Shown here: in pieces, positions 8,646 through 18,474 of the stretch
Numbering within the stretch: the first letter of the stretch is position 1
How the letters are laid out: the number at the start of each line of letters is the position of its first letter
Assembly: GCF_024138395.1 (NCBI RefSeq)
Contig: NZ_JAMYDU010000027.1
Coordinates: forward strand, 1-64,000
DNA from: Pseudomonas mandelii
Lineage (GTDB): Bacteria > Pseudomonadota > Gammaproteobacteria > Pseudomonadales > Pseudomonadaceae
Direction of reading: 5' to 3'
Length of the DNA stretch: 64,000 bases
Notes under the pieces: model-generated
What the model was told of the DNA's origin: nothing
Database searches by the model: none
Seen by the model: only the letters and a program-made list of their open reading frames with translations
Program-made: the position numbers and the translations under genes

Positions 8646-9812
<1,167 letters not shown>

Positions 9813-9918
9813 ACCGGTAACAGCTGCCGAAGGCTCGGCCCCGTTCGGACGATTATTTCGGGGACTTTGAAAGCCCAACAAAGAGCCGATCTTAACCGAA
9901 CGTATTCTCATTAGGCAT

Positions 9919-9956
9919 GTTATATTGTTTCTATATAACTATTGGAACAACATAAC
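9919..9956 (+). promoter_or_regulatory. AT-rich palindrome / operator before the TonB receptor
   Basis: Bases 9919-9939 read as a near-perfect 21-bp palindrome with 7-bp perfect arms, GTTATAT and its complement ATATAAC, around a 7-base centre. A second copy of its left half in inverted orientation (GGAACAACATAAC, 9944-9956) ends at the ATG, so 9919-9931 and 9944-9956 can also pair in 11 of 13 positions. The GTTATA/TATAAC half-sites recall Fur-superfamily (Zur-type) operators, but the spacing differs from the E. coli Zur box. A metal-responsive operator or a translational hairpin are both possible (inference). Confidence 0.55.
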
Positions 9957-12062
9957 ATGTCGTCTCGAACAATGGCTTCCCTGGCCGGCCTGGCCCTCGG
10001 TTTGCTGGGGGATCCGGTCGTCGCCGAAGAATCGCAAACCGTTGAACTGGACGCCATCAGCGTCACCTCCGAGTACGAATCCCCCACCGGCCCGGTCAAG
10101 GGTTACCGTGCCACGCGCTCTTCCAGCGCGACCAAAACCGATACGGCCATTCGCGATATCCCGCAATCGATCAGTGTGATTCCCGTCAGTGTGCTCAAGG
10201 ACCTAGGCAGCACCAGCGTCGAGCGCGCCCTGGATTTTGCCGGTGGCGTGTCGAAGCAGAACAACTTCGGCGGCCTGACGCTCTACGAATACAGCGTGCG
10301 CGGCTTCACCACGTCAGAGTTTTACAAGGACGGTTTCAGCGCCAACCGAGGCTATCCAAGCACGCCGGACGTGGCCAATATCGAGCGCATCGAAGTGCTC
10401 AAAGGCCCAGCCGCCAGCCTCTATGGTCGTGGCGATCCGGGCGGTACGGTGAACATCGTCACCAAGAAACCCCAGCCCGAAGCCTTCACCACACTGCAAA
10501 CCAGCGCCGGCAGCTGGGACCGCTATCGCACCGCCGTGGACGTCAATACGCCGCTGGATGATGAGGGCAACGTGCTGTCCCGGGTGAACCTGGCGGTCGA
10601 GGACAACCACAGCTTCCGCGATCACGTCGACAGCGAGCGTGTGTTTGTTGCGCCTTCCTTCAGTTGGCAACTGAGCCCGGACACCAGCCTGTTGGTGGAG
10701 AGCGAGTTCGTGCGTCACAACTCGACATTCGATCGCGGTGTCGTCGCGCCGAACAATAAATGGAGCGGCGTCTCCCGTTCGACCTTTCTTGGCGAGCCCA
10801 ACGACGGCAACATCGACAACCACAATAATCTGCTGCAAGCCACCCTCGACCATCAGCTCAATGACAGCTGGAAACTGCGCCTCGCCAGCCATTACAAGGA
10901 AGGCAAACTCTGGGGCTTCGCCTCCGAAAATCGCCCCTTGAACGCTGACGGCCACACCGTCAATCGTCGCTACCGCGAGCGCGATACCAACTGGCACGAC
11001 AGCATCACCCAACTCGAACTGCGCGGTTTGTTCGACACCGGCAGTTGGCAACACGAACTGCTGATCGGCAGCGAATACGAGAATTTCCGCAAGAACGAAC
11101 GGGTCACGACCATTGCCGGCGCCCCTTACGCCATCGATATCTATCGACCGATCTACGGCCAGCCGAAACCCAATGGCGCACGCTCCGGGACCGACTTCTT
11201 CGAGCACATCGAAAGCCAGGCACTGAACCTTCAGGACCAGATCGTTTTCACCGACAAACTGCGCGGCATGATCGGTGCGCGCTTCGAACACTTCGAACAA
11301 AGCATCGACGACCACAGCCGTAACGCAACCAGCCACCAGCGCCACGACGCGCTGACCCAGCGAGCCGGCCTGCTCTATCAACTGACGCCCGAAGTGGGGC
11401 TGTTCGCCAACGCCTCCACCTCGTTCAAACCGAACAACGGGCTGGATGCCGCCGGCAAGTCCTTCGACCCGGAAGAAGGCGTCGGTTATGAAGTCGGGAT
11501 CAAGAGCGAGCTGTTCGACGATCGCTTGAGCACCACCCTCGCCGCTTTCCATATCGAAAAGGAAAACGTCCTGGCGCTCGATCCGAGCACCGATTCCAGC
11601 CGCGCCATGGGCAAGGCCCGCAGCCAGGGTATCGACCTGCAAGTCACCGGGCAAGTGACCGATGCCGTGCGGGTAATCGGGGCTTTCGCTTACATCGACG
11701 CCGAAGTCACCCAGGGCGACAAGGTCATTCCCACCGGCAGCCGCATCCTGGGCGTGGCCAAACGCAGCGGCAGTCTGTTGGGCGTTTATGAATTTCAGGA
11801 TGGCCATTTACGCGGTTCGGACCTTGGTGCAGCGTTCACCTATGTCGGCGATCGTTCGGGTGAATCCGGCAGCGATTTCGAACTGCCGGCCTATCACACC
11901 GTCGACTTGCTGGCCCATTACAAGGCCAGTGAAAACGTCACCGTGGGCCTGAACCTGAACAACCTCTTCGACGAAAAGTATTACGAGCGCTCTTACAGCA
12001 ACTACTGGGTCAACCCCGGCGAGCCGCGCAATTTCACCGTCAGCCTGACACTCAACCTGTAA
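9957..12062 (+). CDS. TonB-dependent outer-membrane receptor
   Basis: The 701-residue receptor has a signal peptide (residues 1-23, ending PVVAEE) and a plug domain. The plug contains the TonB-receptor segments IRDIPQSISVIP and EVLKGPAASLYGRGDPGG. A 22-strand barrel follows and ends FTVSLTLNL. It most resembles FhuA/FpvA-like siderophore receptors and has no N-terminal signalling extension, so no ECF sigma partner is implied. I chose the ATG at 9957, which has GGAA upstream, over an in-frame TTG at 9942. It sits 14 bp before a DUF4198 periplasmic gene, which hints that the substrate may be a metal chelate other than a classical ferric siderophore (inference). The pair is absent from this place in P. 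aeruginosa as I remember it. Confidence 0.9.
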   Translation: MSSRTMASLAGLALGLLGDPVVAEESQTVELDAISVTSEYESPTGPVKGYRATRSSSATKTDTAIRDIPQSISVIPVSVLKDLGSTSVERALDFAGGVSKQNNFGGLTLYEYSVRGFTTSEFYKDGFSANRGYPSTPDVANIERIEVLKGPAASLYGRGDPGGTVNIVTKKPQPEAFTTLQTSAGSWDRYRTAVDVNTPLDDEGNVLSRVNLAVEDNHSFRDHVDSERVFVAPSFSWQLSPDTSLLVESEFVRHNSTFDRGVVAPNNKWSGVSRSTFLGEPNDGNIDNHNNLLQATLDHQLNDSWKLRLASHYKEGKLWGFASENRPLNADGHTVNRRYRERDTNWHDSITQLELRGLFDTGSWQHELLIGSEYENFRKNERVTTIAGAPYAIDIYRPIYGQPKPNGARSGTDFFEHIESQALNLQDQIVFTDKLRGMIGARFEHFEQSIDDHSRNATSHQRHDALTQRAGLLYQLTPEVGLFANASTSFKPNNGLDAAGKSFDPEEGVGYEVGIKSELFDDRLSTTLAAFHIEKENVLALDPSTDSSRAMGKARSQGIDLQVTGQVTDAVRVIGAFAYIDAEVTQGDKVIPTGSRILGVAKRSGSLLGVYEFQDGHLRGSDLGAAFTYVGDRSGESGSDFELPAYHTVDLLAHYKASENVTVGLNLNNLFDEKYYERSYSNYWVNPGEPRNFTVSLTLNL

Positions 12063-12076
12063 AAGGAAAGATCGCG

Positions 12077-12805
12077 ATGCAACAAGCTAAATCATTGGTT
12101 CTGCTGGGTCTGTTCGGCGCGATGTTCGCCACTCACGTCTCGGCTCATGGCCTGTGGACCGAACAACGTCGCGGCAATATCGAAGCCATTTATGGTGATG
12201 GCGCCGAGGACGATGCCTTCAAGGCGCAGAAAATCAGCGGCGCTTGGGCCTATGATGCCGAGGGAAAGATGATCCCGGTTACCGTGCAACGCCTGGCCGA
12301 CCACGCGCGCCTGCAGCCACTCAAACCACCCGCGGCGCTAGCAGTCGCACTGGATAATGGCATGTGGTCGCAGACCGCCGACAAAAAGTGGATCAACGAA
12401 GGACGCAGCAAAGTGCCGGGGGCCATTGAGTCGACCCAGACCTTCAAATACACCCTGGCGATTTACCAGCCGGGGGCGAAGCTGCCGAAGCTCGATCAGA
12501 TGAAATTGCTGATTTTGCCAGAGGTTGATCCGCTGACCGTCGGGCCGGGCAAGTCGTTGCCGGTTCGGGTGCTGCTGGATGGCAAACCGGCGGCGGGCGT
12601 GAAGTTGGTGGGCGACTATCGCAGCGCGCCGAACACCTTGACTACCGAAACCGATGCGGATGGCCGGGCGCAGGTATTGGTGCGTAATGAAGGGTTGAAT
12701 GTGATTGCGGCACAGGTGGAGATTCCGTTAAAGGATAATGCTGATGTAGCGACGCGCGGGCTGTTCACCTCGCTGACCTTCCTTGGTGAACCGCATCACG
12801 AATAA
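12077..12805 (+). CDS. DUF4198 domain-containing periplasmic protein
   Basis: The 242-residue protein starts with a Sec signal peptide (MQQAKSLVLLGLFGAMFATHVSA). The mature chain begins HGLWTEQR, where the leading His is typical of DUF4198 proteins. A carboxypeptidase-regulatory-like beta domain follows (GKPAAGVKLVGDYR, residues 173-186) and the chain ends GEPHHE. DUF4198 proteins are commonly found beside nickel, cobalt or other metal transporters (family knowledge). Here it is 14 bp behind a TonB receptor, with an AAGGAAAG ribosome site, so it is probably a periplasmic metal or metallophore binding partner (inference). Confidence 0.8.
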   Translation: MQQAKSLVLLGLFGAMFATHVSAHGLWTEQRRGNIEAIYGDGAEDDAFKAQKISGAWAYDAEGKMIPVTVQRLADHARLQPLKPPAALAVALDNGMWSQTADKKWINEGRSKVPGAIESTQTFKYTLAIYQPGAKLPKLDQMKLLILPEVDPLTVGPGKSLPVRVLLDGKPAAGVKLVGDYRSAPNTLTTETDADGRAQVLVRNEGLNVIAAQVEIPLKDNADVATRGLFTSLTFLGEPHHE

Positions 12806-12818
12806 CCCACCAAACTTC

Positions 12819-12980
12819 GTGGGAGCGTGGCTTGCCCGCGATGGAAACGCCGCGCTACAACAGGCAGACCGCGTTATCGTTCTTCGCGAGCAAGCCCGCT
12901 CCCACACTTGATCTTCTGTGAACACACTATTGGCGAGCAATGGAGATCCAGTGTGGGAGCGGGCTTGCTCGCGAAAGCGG
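12819..12980. repeat. Cluster of three REP sequences
   Basis: A GTGGGAGCG...GCTTGCCCGCGATGG copy and an inverted CGCGAGCAAGCCCGCTCCCAC copy form one REPIN (12819-12907). A third copy, GTGGGAGCGGGCTTGCTCGCG, at 12952-12976 is close to the hisC stop. The cluster separates convergent genes. Confidence 0.85.
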
Positions 12981-12981
12981 T

Positions 12982-14034
12982 TTACAGGTCGCCGAGGCCG
13001 TCGATCAGTGCCTGATTCTGTTCTGGCGCGCCGATGGAAATCCGCAGGAACTGGGCAATCCGCTCTTGCTTGAAGTGCCGAACAATCACGCCCTGTTCGC
13101 GCAACTTCGCCGCCAGCGCTGCCGCATCGTGCTTGGGGTGACGCGCGAAAATGAAGTTCGCCGCCGACGGCAAGACCTCAAACCCCTTCGCCTCCAACTG
13201 CGCGACCACCTTCTCGCGACTCTCGATGACCAACCGGCAGGTCTTGTCGAAATACTCACGATCCTCAAACGCCGCCGCAGCCCCGACAATCGCCAGACGA
13301 TCCAGCGGATAGGAGTTGAAGCTGTTCTTGATCCGCTCCAGCGCCTCGATCAGGTCCGGATGCCCCACCGCCAGACCTACCCGCAGGCCCGCCAGCGAGC
13401 GGGACTTGGACAGGGTCTGAGTCACCAGCAGATTCGGATAACGGTCCACCAGCGTGATCGCCGTTTCACCGCCGAAATCGATGTAAGCCTCATCCACCAC
13501 CACAACCGAATCCGGGCTGGCCTTGAGGATCTGCTCAACCGCGTCCAGTGCCAGCAGGCAACCAGTCGGCGCGTTCGGGTTGGGGAAGATGATCCCGCCG
13601 TTCGGTCTGGCGTAATCGGCCGGGTTGATCTGGAACTGTTCATCCAGCGGCACCGCGTCGAATGCAATCCCGTACAACCCGCAGTAAACCGGATAGAAGC
13701 TGTAGCTGATGTCCGGGAACAGCAGCGGCTGCTCGTGCTGTAGCAGACCGTGGAAGATGTGCGCGAGCACTTCATCCGAACCGTTGCCGAGGAACACCTG
13801 ATTAGTCTGCACGCCGTAGTACTTGGCAACAGCCTGCTTGAGCAGGTCGCTGTTCGGGTCCGGGTACAGACGCAGGTTATCGTTCAGTTCGGTTTGCATC
13901 GCGGCCAACGCTTTGGGCGATGGACCGTACGGGTTTTCGTTGGTGTTGAGCTTCACCAGTTTCGCCAGCTTTGGCTGCTCGCCCGGCACGTAAGGCACCA
14001 GGTTCTTGACGAAGGGACTCCAGAATTTACTCAT
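12982..14034 (-). CDS. hisC: Histidinol-phosphate aminotransferase
   Basis: This 350-residue PLP enzyme makes histidinol phosphate from imidazole acetol phosphate and glutamate. The fold-type I aminotransferase landmarks are present: TNENPYGPSP (31-40), GNGSDEVL (83-90), DEAYIDF (181-187) and the PLP lysine Lys210 in TQTLSKSRSLAGLRVG. It lies 2 bp behind hisD in the same operon. Pseudomonas carries two hisC paralogues (known), and this one corresponds by position to hisC1. Confidence 0.95.
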   Translation of the reverse strand: MSKFWSPFVKNLVPYVPGEQPKLAKLVKLNTNENPYGPSPKALAAMQTELNDNLRLYPDPNSDLLKQAVAKYYGVQTNQVFLGNGSDEVLAHIFHGLLQHEQPLLFPDISYSFYPVYCGLYGIAFDAVPLDEQFQINPADYARPNGGIIFPNPNAPTGCLLALDAVEQILKASPDSVVVVDEAYIDFGGETAITLVDRYPNLLVTQTLSKSRSLAGLRVGLAVGHPDLIEALERIKNSFNSYPLDRLAIVGAAAAFEDREYFDKTCRLVIESREKVVAQLEAKGFEVLPSAANFIFARHPKHDAAALAAKLREQGVIVRHFKQERIAQFLRISIGAPEQNQALIDGLGDL

Positions 14035-14036
14035 GC

Positions 14037-15374
14037 TCAGTTGCCCTGCCCTTGAAAAAAGTCTTCGTCAACGATGCGGTATTCGGCGCTGCGGGCGTGA
14101 GCGGTCAGCGACTCGCCACGGGCCAGCACGGAAGCGGTTTTGCCCAGTTCGGAGGCGCCCTGCTCGGAGCAGAAGATGATCGACGAACGTTTCTGGAAGT
14201 CGTAAACACCCAGCGGCGAAGAGAAGCGCGCGGTGCCGGACGTCGGCAACACGTGGTTCGGGCCGGCACAGTAATCGCCCAAAGCTTCGGAGGTATGACG
14301 GCCCATGAAGATCGCGCCAGCGTGACGGATCTGCGGCAACCAGGCCTGCGGATCGGCAACCGACAACTCCAGGTGTTCTGGCGCAATGCGGTTGGCGACT
14401 TCGATGGCTTGTTCCATGTCGCGAACCTTGATCAGTGCACCGCGACCATTGATCGAGGTCTCGATGATTTCGGCGCGCTCCATGGTCGGCAGCAGCTTGG
14501 CAATGCTCGCAGCGACCTTGTCGAGGAACTCTGCGTCCGGGCTGACCAGAATCGCCTGGGCGTCTTCGTCGTGCTCGGCCTGGGAGAACAGGTCCATGGC
14601 GATCCAGTCCGGATCGGTCTGACCGTCACACACCACGAGGATCTCCGACGGGCCAGCAATCATGTCGATGCCGACCTGACCGAACACGTGGCGCTTGGCG
14701 GTGGCGACATAGATATTGCCCGGGCCAACAACCTTGTCGACCTTCGGCACGCTTTCGGTGCCGTAGGCCAGCGCCGCAACCGCCTGGGCGCCGCCGATGG
14801 TAAACACCCGGTCAACCCCGGCAATGCAGGCCGCGGCCAGCACCAGCTCGTTGATTTCGCCGCGCGGAGTCGGCACGACCATAACCACTTCGGTCACGCC
14901 TGCAACTTTGGCCGGAATTGCGTTCATCAGCACCGAGGACGGGTACGACGCCTTGCCGCCCGGCACGTACAGACCGGCGCGATCCAGCGGCGTGACCTTC
15001 TGGCCCAGCACCGTGCCGTCGGCTTCGGTGTAGCTCCAGGAATCCTGTTTCTGTTTTTCGTGGTAGCTGCGCACGCGGGCCGCGGCTTTTTCCAGGGCTT
15101 CGCGCTGAGGCACGGTGATGCGGGTCAATGCCAGCTCCAGGCGTTCGCGCGGCAGGATCAGGTCTGCCATGGAGGCGACTTGCAGACCGTCGAACTTCTG
15201 GGTGAATTCCACCAGCGCCGCGTCGCCACGCTCGCGCACAGCCTTGATGATGTCCAGCACCCGCTGATTGACCGAGTCGTCAGACACACTTTCCCAGCTC
15301 AGCAGATGATCCAGATGATGTGCGAAATCCGGGTCGGCAGCGTTGAGTCGGCGAATTGCAGTCGGTGCGGTCAT
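14037..15374 (-). CDS. hisD: Histidinol dehydrogenase
   Basis: The 445-residue zinc enzyme oxidises L-histidinol to histidine with two NAD+. The family signature region GVDRVFTIGGAQAVAALAYG and the motif GPGNIYVATAKR are clear, as is IDMIAGPSEILVV. Near the C-terminus GPNHVLPTSGTARFSSPLGV holds catalytic and zinc-ligand residues. I placed the start at the ATG at 15374 (MTAPTAIRRL), which has GAGG seven bases upstream. A 56-residue extension to 15542 runs into the inverted-repeat element and is spurious. The element separates hisD from hisG, which are adjacent in P. aeruginosa. Confidence 0.95.
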   Translation of the reverse strand: MTAPTAIRRLNAADPDFAHHLDHLLSWESVSDDSVNQRVLDIIKAVRERGDAALVEFTQKFDGLQVASMADLILPRERLELALTRITVPQREALEKAAARVRSYHEKQKQDSWSYTEADGTVLGQKVTPLDRAGLYVPGGKASYPSSVLMNAIPAKVAGVTEVVMVVPTPRGEINELVLAAACIAGVDRVFTIGGAQAVAALAYGTESVPKVDKVVGPGNIYVATAKRHVFGQVGIDMIAGPSEILVVCDGQTDPDWIAMDLFSQAEHDEDAQAILVSPDAEFLDKVAASIAKLLPTMERAEIIETSINGRGALIKVRDMEQAIEVANRIAPEHLELSVADPQAWLPQIRHAGAIFMGRHTSEALGDYCAGPNHVLPTSGTARFSSPLGVYDFQKRSSIIFCSEQGASELGKTASVLARGESLTAHARSAEYRIVDEDFFQGQGN

Positions 15375-15402
15375 AGCGAGAGCCTCATAGGATTGGCAAA
15401 AA

Positions 15403-15699
15403 CTCAGGCGCCCGAAGGTGCGCTGACGTTTAATAACGGATCGCGTTGGTATTGTGGTCGTGCCAGGCAAGGCGCGGGACGAAGGTAAGGGTTGTTTCCT
15501 TGCCAAGTCCCGCAACGCAGCATGGCACGACCACAGTGCCAACCCGTAGGGCCTTGCTCCAAAAGGCAGGCCGCTACGCGATTCTTACTTGCGAGAAAAA
15601 TTCTTTTATTACCATAAGTAGCCTTTTGGAGTGAGGCGCGATTCGTTATTAAACGTCGGCGCACCTTCCCCAACAGTCGATCCGCTTGGGCACCTGAGA
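15403..15699. mobile_element. Structured inverted-repeat element (MITE-like) between hisG and hisD
   Basis: Two 31-bp arms, 15415-15445 and 15637-15667, are inverted repeats with 29 of 31 matches. Inside them are two further hairpins. The first pairs 15445-15465 with 15523-15543 (19 of 21 bases). The second pairs a GCCTTGCTCCAAAAGGC-like stretch near 15552-15568 with its complement near 15621-15637 (15 of 17). Outside, CTCAGGCGCCC (15403-15413) is matched by GGGCACCTGAG (15689-15699) inverted. No protein-coding signal is seen. It looks like a non-autonomous mobile element or a large three-way-junction RNA. This fills the only gene-free stretch of more than 300 bases. Confidence 0.6.
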
Positions 15700-15750
15700 A
15701 TTCTGGCTATGAGGCGGATAGACGGCGCGACTCAAGGTCGCGCAGGTAAA

Positions 15751-16386
15751 TCAGCCGCGGTGTCGAGACTCCACTGCCTTGCGCAGGGTGTCGATCAACG
15801 CCTGGATACGGGCGTGTTGCATTTTCATTGAAGCTTTGTTGACGATCAGCCGGGAGCTGATGTCGGCAATGAAATCCTGGGGTTCCAGGCCATTGGCACG
15901 CAGAGTGTTACCGGTGTCGACCACGTCGATGATCTTGTCCGCCAGACCGATCAGCGGCGCCAGCTCCATCGAGCCGTAGAGCTTGATGATGTCGACCTGA
16001 CGGCCCTGCTCGGCGTAGTAACGCTTGGCAACGTTGACGAATTTGGTCGCCACCCGCAGACGGCCCTTGGGCTCGACATCGCCGACACGCCCGGCGGTCA
16101 TCAGCTTGCAGAGGGCAATTCGCAGATCCAGCGGTTCGTACAGACCCTGGCCGCCATATTCCATCAGCACGTCTTTACCGGCGACGCCCAGGTCGGCGGC
16201 ACCATGCTCGACGTAGGTCGGCACATCGGTGGCGCGCACGATCAGCAAGCGCACATCGGCCTGGGTCGTGGGGATGATCAGCTTGCGGCTCTTGTCCGGA
16301 TTCTCGGTCGGCACGATGCCCGCTTCAGCCAGAAGCGGCAGGGTGTCGTCAAGGATGCGGCCCTTGGACAGTGCGATAGTCAACAT
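15751..16386 (-). CDS. hisG: ATP phosphoribosyltransferase, short form
   Basis: The 211-residue enzyme catalyses the first step of histidine synthesis, joining ATP and PRPP. It is the short HisG_S form: it starts MLTIALSKGRILDDTLPLL and has the PRPP loop region DVVDTGNTLRANGLEP near residue 155. It lacks the C-terminal regulatory domain of the long form. Short HisG needs the separate HisZ subunit, which is not in this window (known for Pseudomonas). The gene ends 377 bp before hisD, with the inverted-repeat element between them, so hisD may need its own promoter (inference). Confidence 0.95.
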   Translation of the reverse strand: MLTIALSKGRILDDTLPLLAEAGIVPTENPDKSRKLIIPTTQADVRLLIVRATDVPTYVEHGAADLGVAGKDVLMEYGGQGLYEPLDLRIALCKLMTAGRVGDVEPKGRLRVATKFVNVAKRYYAEQGRQVDIIKLYGSMELAPLIGLADKIIDVVDTGNTLRANGLEPQDFIADISSRLIVNKASMKMQHARIQALIDTLRKAVESRHRG

Positions 16387-16526
16387 GGGAAACGTCAGTC
16401 CTTATCAAGGTACTCATGTCCGGTCGCAATCGGCGCCGGACACACATCGAGGGCTCTCTAATGAGAAAGATACACTCGACTCGAAACGAATTCAGCGGGC
16501 GCGTCCCTGCGCCCATATAGCAGAAA

Positions 16527-17792
16527 CTAGCCCGGTACGCGGCGAATCTTGGCGCCGAGCATCTGCAGTTTCTCTTCGATGCACTCGTAACCACGGTCGA
16601 TGTGGTAGATGCGGTCGATCAGGGTATCGCCTTCGGCGATCAACGCCGAGATTACCAGGCTGGCCGAAGCACGCAGGTCGGTGGCCATTACTGGCGCGCC
16701 CTTTAGCTTCTCGATGCCGGTGACGATGGCGGTGTTGCCTTCGACCTGGATGTGAGCGCCCATGCGGTGCAGTTCGTAAACGTGCATGAAGCGGTTTTCG
16801 AAGATCGTCTCGATCACCGCGCCAGTGCCTTCGGCAATGGCGTTGAGGGAGATGAACTGCGCCTGCATGTCGGTCGGGAACGCCGGGTATGGAGCGGTCC
16901 GCACGTTAACGGCTTTTGGCCGCTTGCCGTGCATGTTCAGCTCGATCCAGTCTTCGCCGCAGGTGATTTCAGCACCCGATTCGCGGAGTTTTTCCAGGAC
17001 GGCTTCGAGAATGGTCGGATCAGTGTCCTTGACCTTCACACGCCCGCCGGTCACCGCTGCCGCCACCAGGTAGGTGCCGGTCTCGATACGGTCAGGCATT
17101 ACCTTGTAAGTGGTCGGGTGCAGACGCTCGACGCCATCGATGGTGATGGTATCGGTGCCGGCGCCAGTGATCTTGGCGCCCATGGCGTTCAGGAAGTTCG
17201 CCAGGTCGATGACTTCAGGCTCGCGAGCGGCGTTTGCCAGCACGCTGCGGCCCTTGGCCAGAGCGGCCGCCATCATGATGTTCTCGGTACCGGTCACGCT
17301 GACGGTGTCGAAGAAGAAGTGCGCACCGCGCAAGCCACCCTCAGGAGCCTTGGCCTTGATGTAGCCGCCTTCAACGTCGATGACCGCGCCCATGGCTTCG
17401 AGGCCACGGATGTGCAGGTCGACCGGACGCGAACCGATGGCGCAACCGCCAGGCAGTGCGACTTCGGCTTCACCGAAACGGGCGACCATCGGGCCCAGCA
17501 CCAGGATCGAGGCACGCATGGTTTTCACCAGTTCGTACGGCGCGATCAGGGTCTTGATGGTGCGCGGGTCGATTTCGACGCTGAGCTTCTCGTCGATCAC
17601 CGGCTCGATGCCCATGCGACCGAACAGCTCGATCATGGTGGTGATGTCGTGCAGGTGCGGCAGGTTGGCAACGGTAACCGGGCCATCGCACAGCAGGGTT
17701 GCAGCCAGGATCGGCAGGGCAGAGTTCTTTGCCCCGGAGATGCGGATTTCGCCATCAAGACGAACGCCGCCGGTAATAATCAATTTATCCAT
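16527..17792 (-). CDS. murA: UDP-N-acetylglucosamine 1-carboxyvinyltransferase
   Basis: The 421-residue cytoplasmic enzyme transfers enolpyruvate from PEP to UDP-GlcNAc, the first committed step of peptidoglycan synthesis. Active-site residues are visible: Lys22-Asn23 in SGAKNSALP and the reactive Cys117 in LPGGCAIGSRPVDLH, the fosfomycin target (Cys115 in E. coli). Length is exactly typical. It follows ibaG by 22 bp, and the two are probably co-transcribed; a 140-bp gap with a small GGGCGC hairpin separates it from hisG. Confidence 0.97.
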   Translation of the reverse strand: MDKLIITGGVRLDGEIRISGAKNSALPILAATLLCDGPVTVANLPHLHDITTMIELFGRMGIEPVIDEKLSVEIDPRTIKTLIAPYELVKTMRASILVLGPMVARFGEAEVALPGGCAIGSRPVDLHIRGLEAMGAVIDVEGGYIKAKAPEGGLRGAHFFFDTVSVTGTENIMMAAALAKGRSVLANAAREPEVIDLANFLNAMGAKITGAGTDTITIDGVERLHPTTYKVMPDRIETGTYLVAAAVTGGRVKVKDTDPTILEAVLEKLRESGAEITCGEDWIELNMHGKRPKAVNVRTAPYPAFPTDMQAQFISLNAIAEGTGAVIETIFENRFMHVYELHRMGAHIQVEGNTAIVTGIEKLKGAPVMATDLRASASLVISALIAEGDTLIDRIYHIDRGYECIEEKLQMLGAKIRRVPG

Positions 17793-17814
17793 AAGAATCT
17801 CGACGCCCTTGGGC

Positions 17815-18054
17815 TCAGGTGCGCTCGGCCCAGGCCGCGCTGCTGAAAAATTTCATAGTGACCGCATGGATGCTGCCATCGACGATCCATGGGTTCAAAT
17901 GGACATAGATGCTCTGCTGACGCTTCACCGGGCTCAACGCCGCCAGTTCATCGCTAATCACGTTCAGCTGAAAGTTGCAGCCTTCGCCCTCAACTTCTAC
18001 CTGAGCTCCGGGCAGCTTTCCTTCAAGAAAGCTCTTCACTTCGTAGGCCTGCAT
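17815..18054 (-). CDS. ibaG: BolA family protein IbaG
   Basis: This 79-residue member of the BolA/IbaG (YrbA) family begins MQAYEVKSFLEGKLPGAQVEVEGEG. It has the class II KH-like fold with the conserved stretch HLNPWIVDGSIHAVTMKFF. Relatives bind Fe-S clusters together with monothiol glutaredoxins and respond to acid stress (family knowledge). The ATG at 18054 matches the family start; the longer ORF to 18102 overlaps a terminator-proximal region. Its place between mlaB and murA is the usual gammaproteobacterial context. Confidence 0.92.
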   Translation of the reverse strand: MQAYEVKSFLEGKLPGAQVEVEGEGCNFQLNVISDELAALSPVKRQQSIYVHLNPWIVDGSIHAVTMKFFSSAAWAERT

Positions 18055-18100
18055 GCTCAACCTCAATCGGCGCCCTGTGCGCGCGGGTCGGACATCATAC

Positions 18101-18153
18101 AAAAAAGCCCCGCGCCTGCGAACCCCGCGAAGCAGGACTCTGACGGGGGGCTT
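18101..18153 (-). terminator. Intrinsic terminator after mlaB
   Basis: On the minus strand an AAGCCCC...GGGGCTT stem (18147-18153 with 18105-18111) encloses an inner CCTGC/GCAGG hairpin. It is followed by six T residues. It would end the mlaFEDCB transcript ahead of ibaG-murA. Confidence 0.7.
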
Positions 18154-18168
18154 CTTTATAGATGCGGT

Positions 18169-18474
18169 TCAGGGGTGCGCCAACAGCTCGGTCAATTCGC
18201 TGACCTGAGCGATTTCACGCATGTCGTCGGGCATCGCACGAATGCTCAGGGCCTTGCCGGCCGCCTGAGCATCGCGCATGAAGCACAGCAGCAGCGACAA
18301 GCCGACACTACTGGACTTCTCCACCGCGGAGCAATCGACCACCAGCGCAGCCGCGTTGCTGGACTTGATCAGCGCCTGCCCCTGCTTGCGCAGGTTCGGG
18401 CCTGTGCGGTAATCCAGCACGCCACTGAGCAGCAGCTCGCCGGTTTCGCTCATGCGAATGACCGACTCACTCAT
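18169..18474 (-). CDS. mlaB: STAS-domain protein MlaB
   Basis: The 101-residue protein is a single STAS domain (MSESVIRMSETGELLLSGVLDYR, with VVDCSAVEKSSSVGLSLLL near residues 45-65). The Ser-Ser pair of the family sits in the central helix start. MlaB binds MlaF and is needed for assembly and activity of the MlaFEDB phospholipid transporter. Its ATG overlaps the mlaC stop by four bases, so translation is probably coupled. The longer ORF start at 18537 lies inside mlaC and is rejected. Confidence 0.9.
   Translation of the reverse strand: MSESVIRMSETGELLLSGVLDYRTGPNLRKQGQALIKSSNAAALVVDCSAVEKSSSVGLSLLLCFMRDAQAAGKALSIRAMPDDMREIAQVSELTELLAHP

Noticed and set aside
9942..9956. TTG at 9942 as start of the TonB receptor
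   Set aside because: It has no ribosome site; the ATG at 9957 has GGAA upstream and gives a cleaner signal peptide.
14052..15488. Long antisense frame across hisD (and similar ones at 2120-3490 and 41061-43082)
   Set aside because: Each lies fully opposite a strongly conserved enzyme gene, lacks a ribosome site and family similarity.
15446..15634. Small ORFs inside the hisG-hisD element
   Set aside because: They arise from the inverted-repeat arms, lack ribosome sites and give no recognisable protein.
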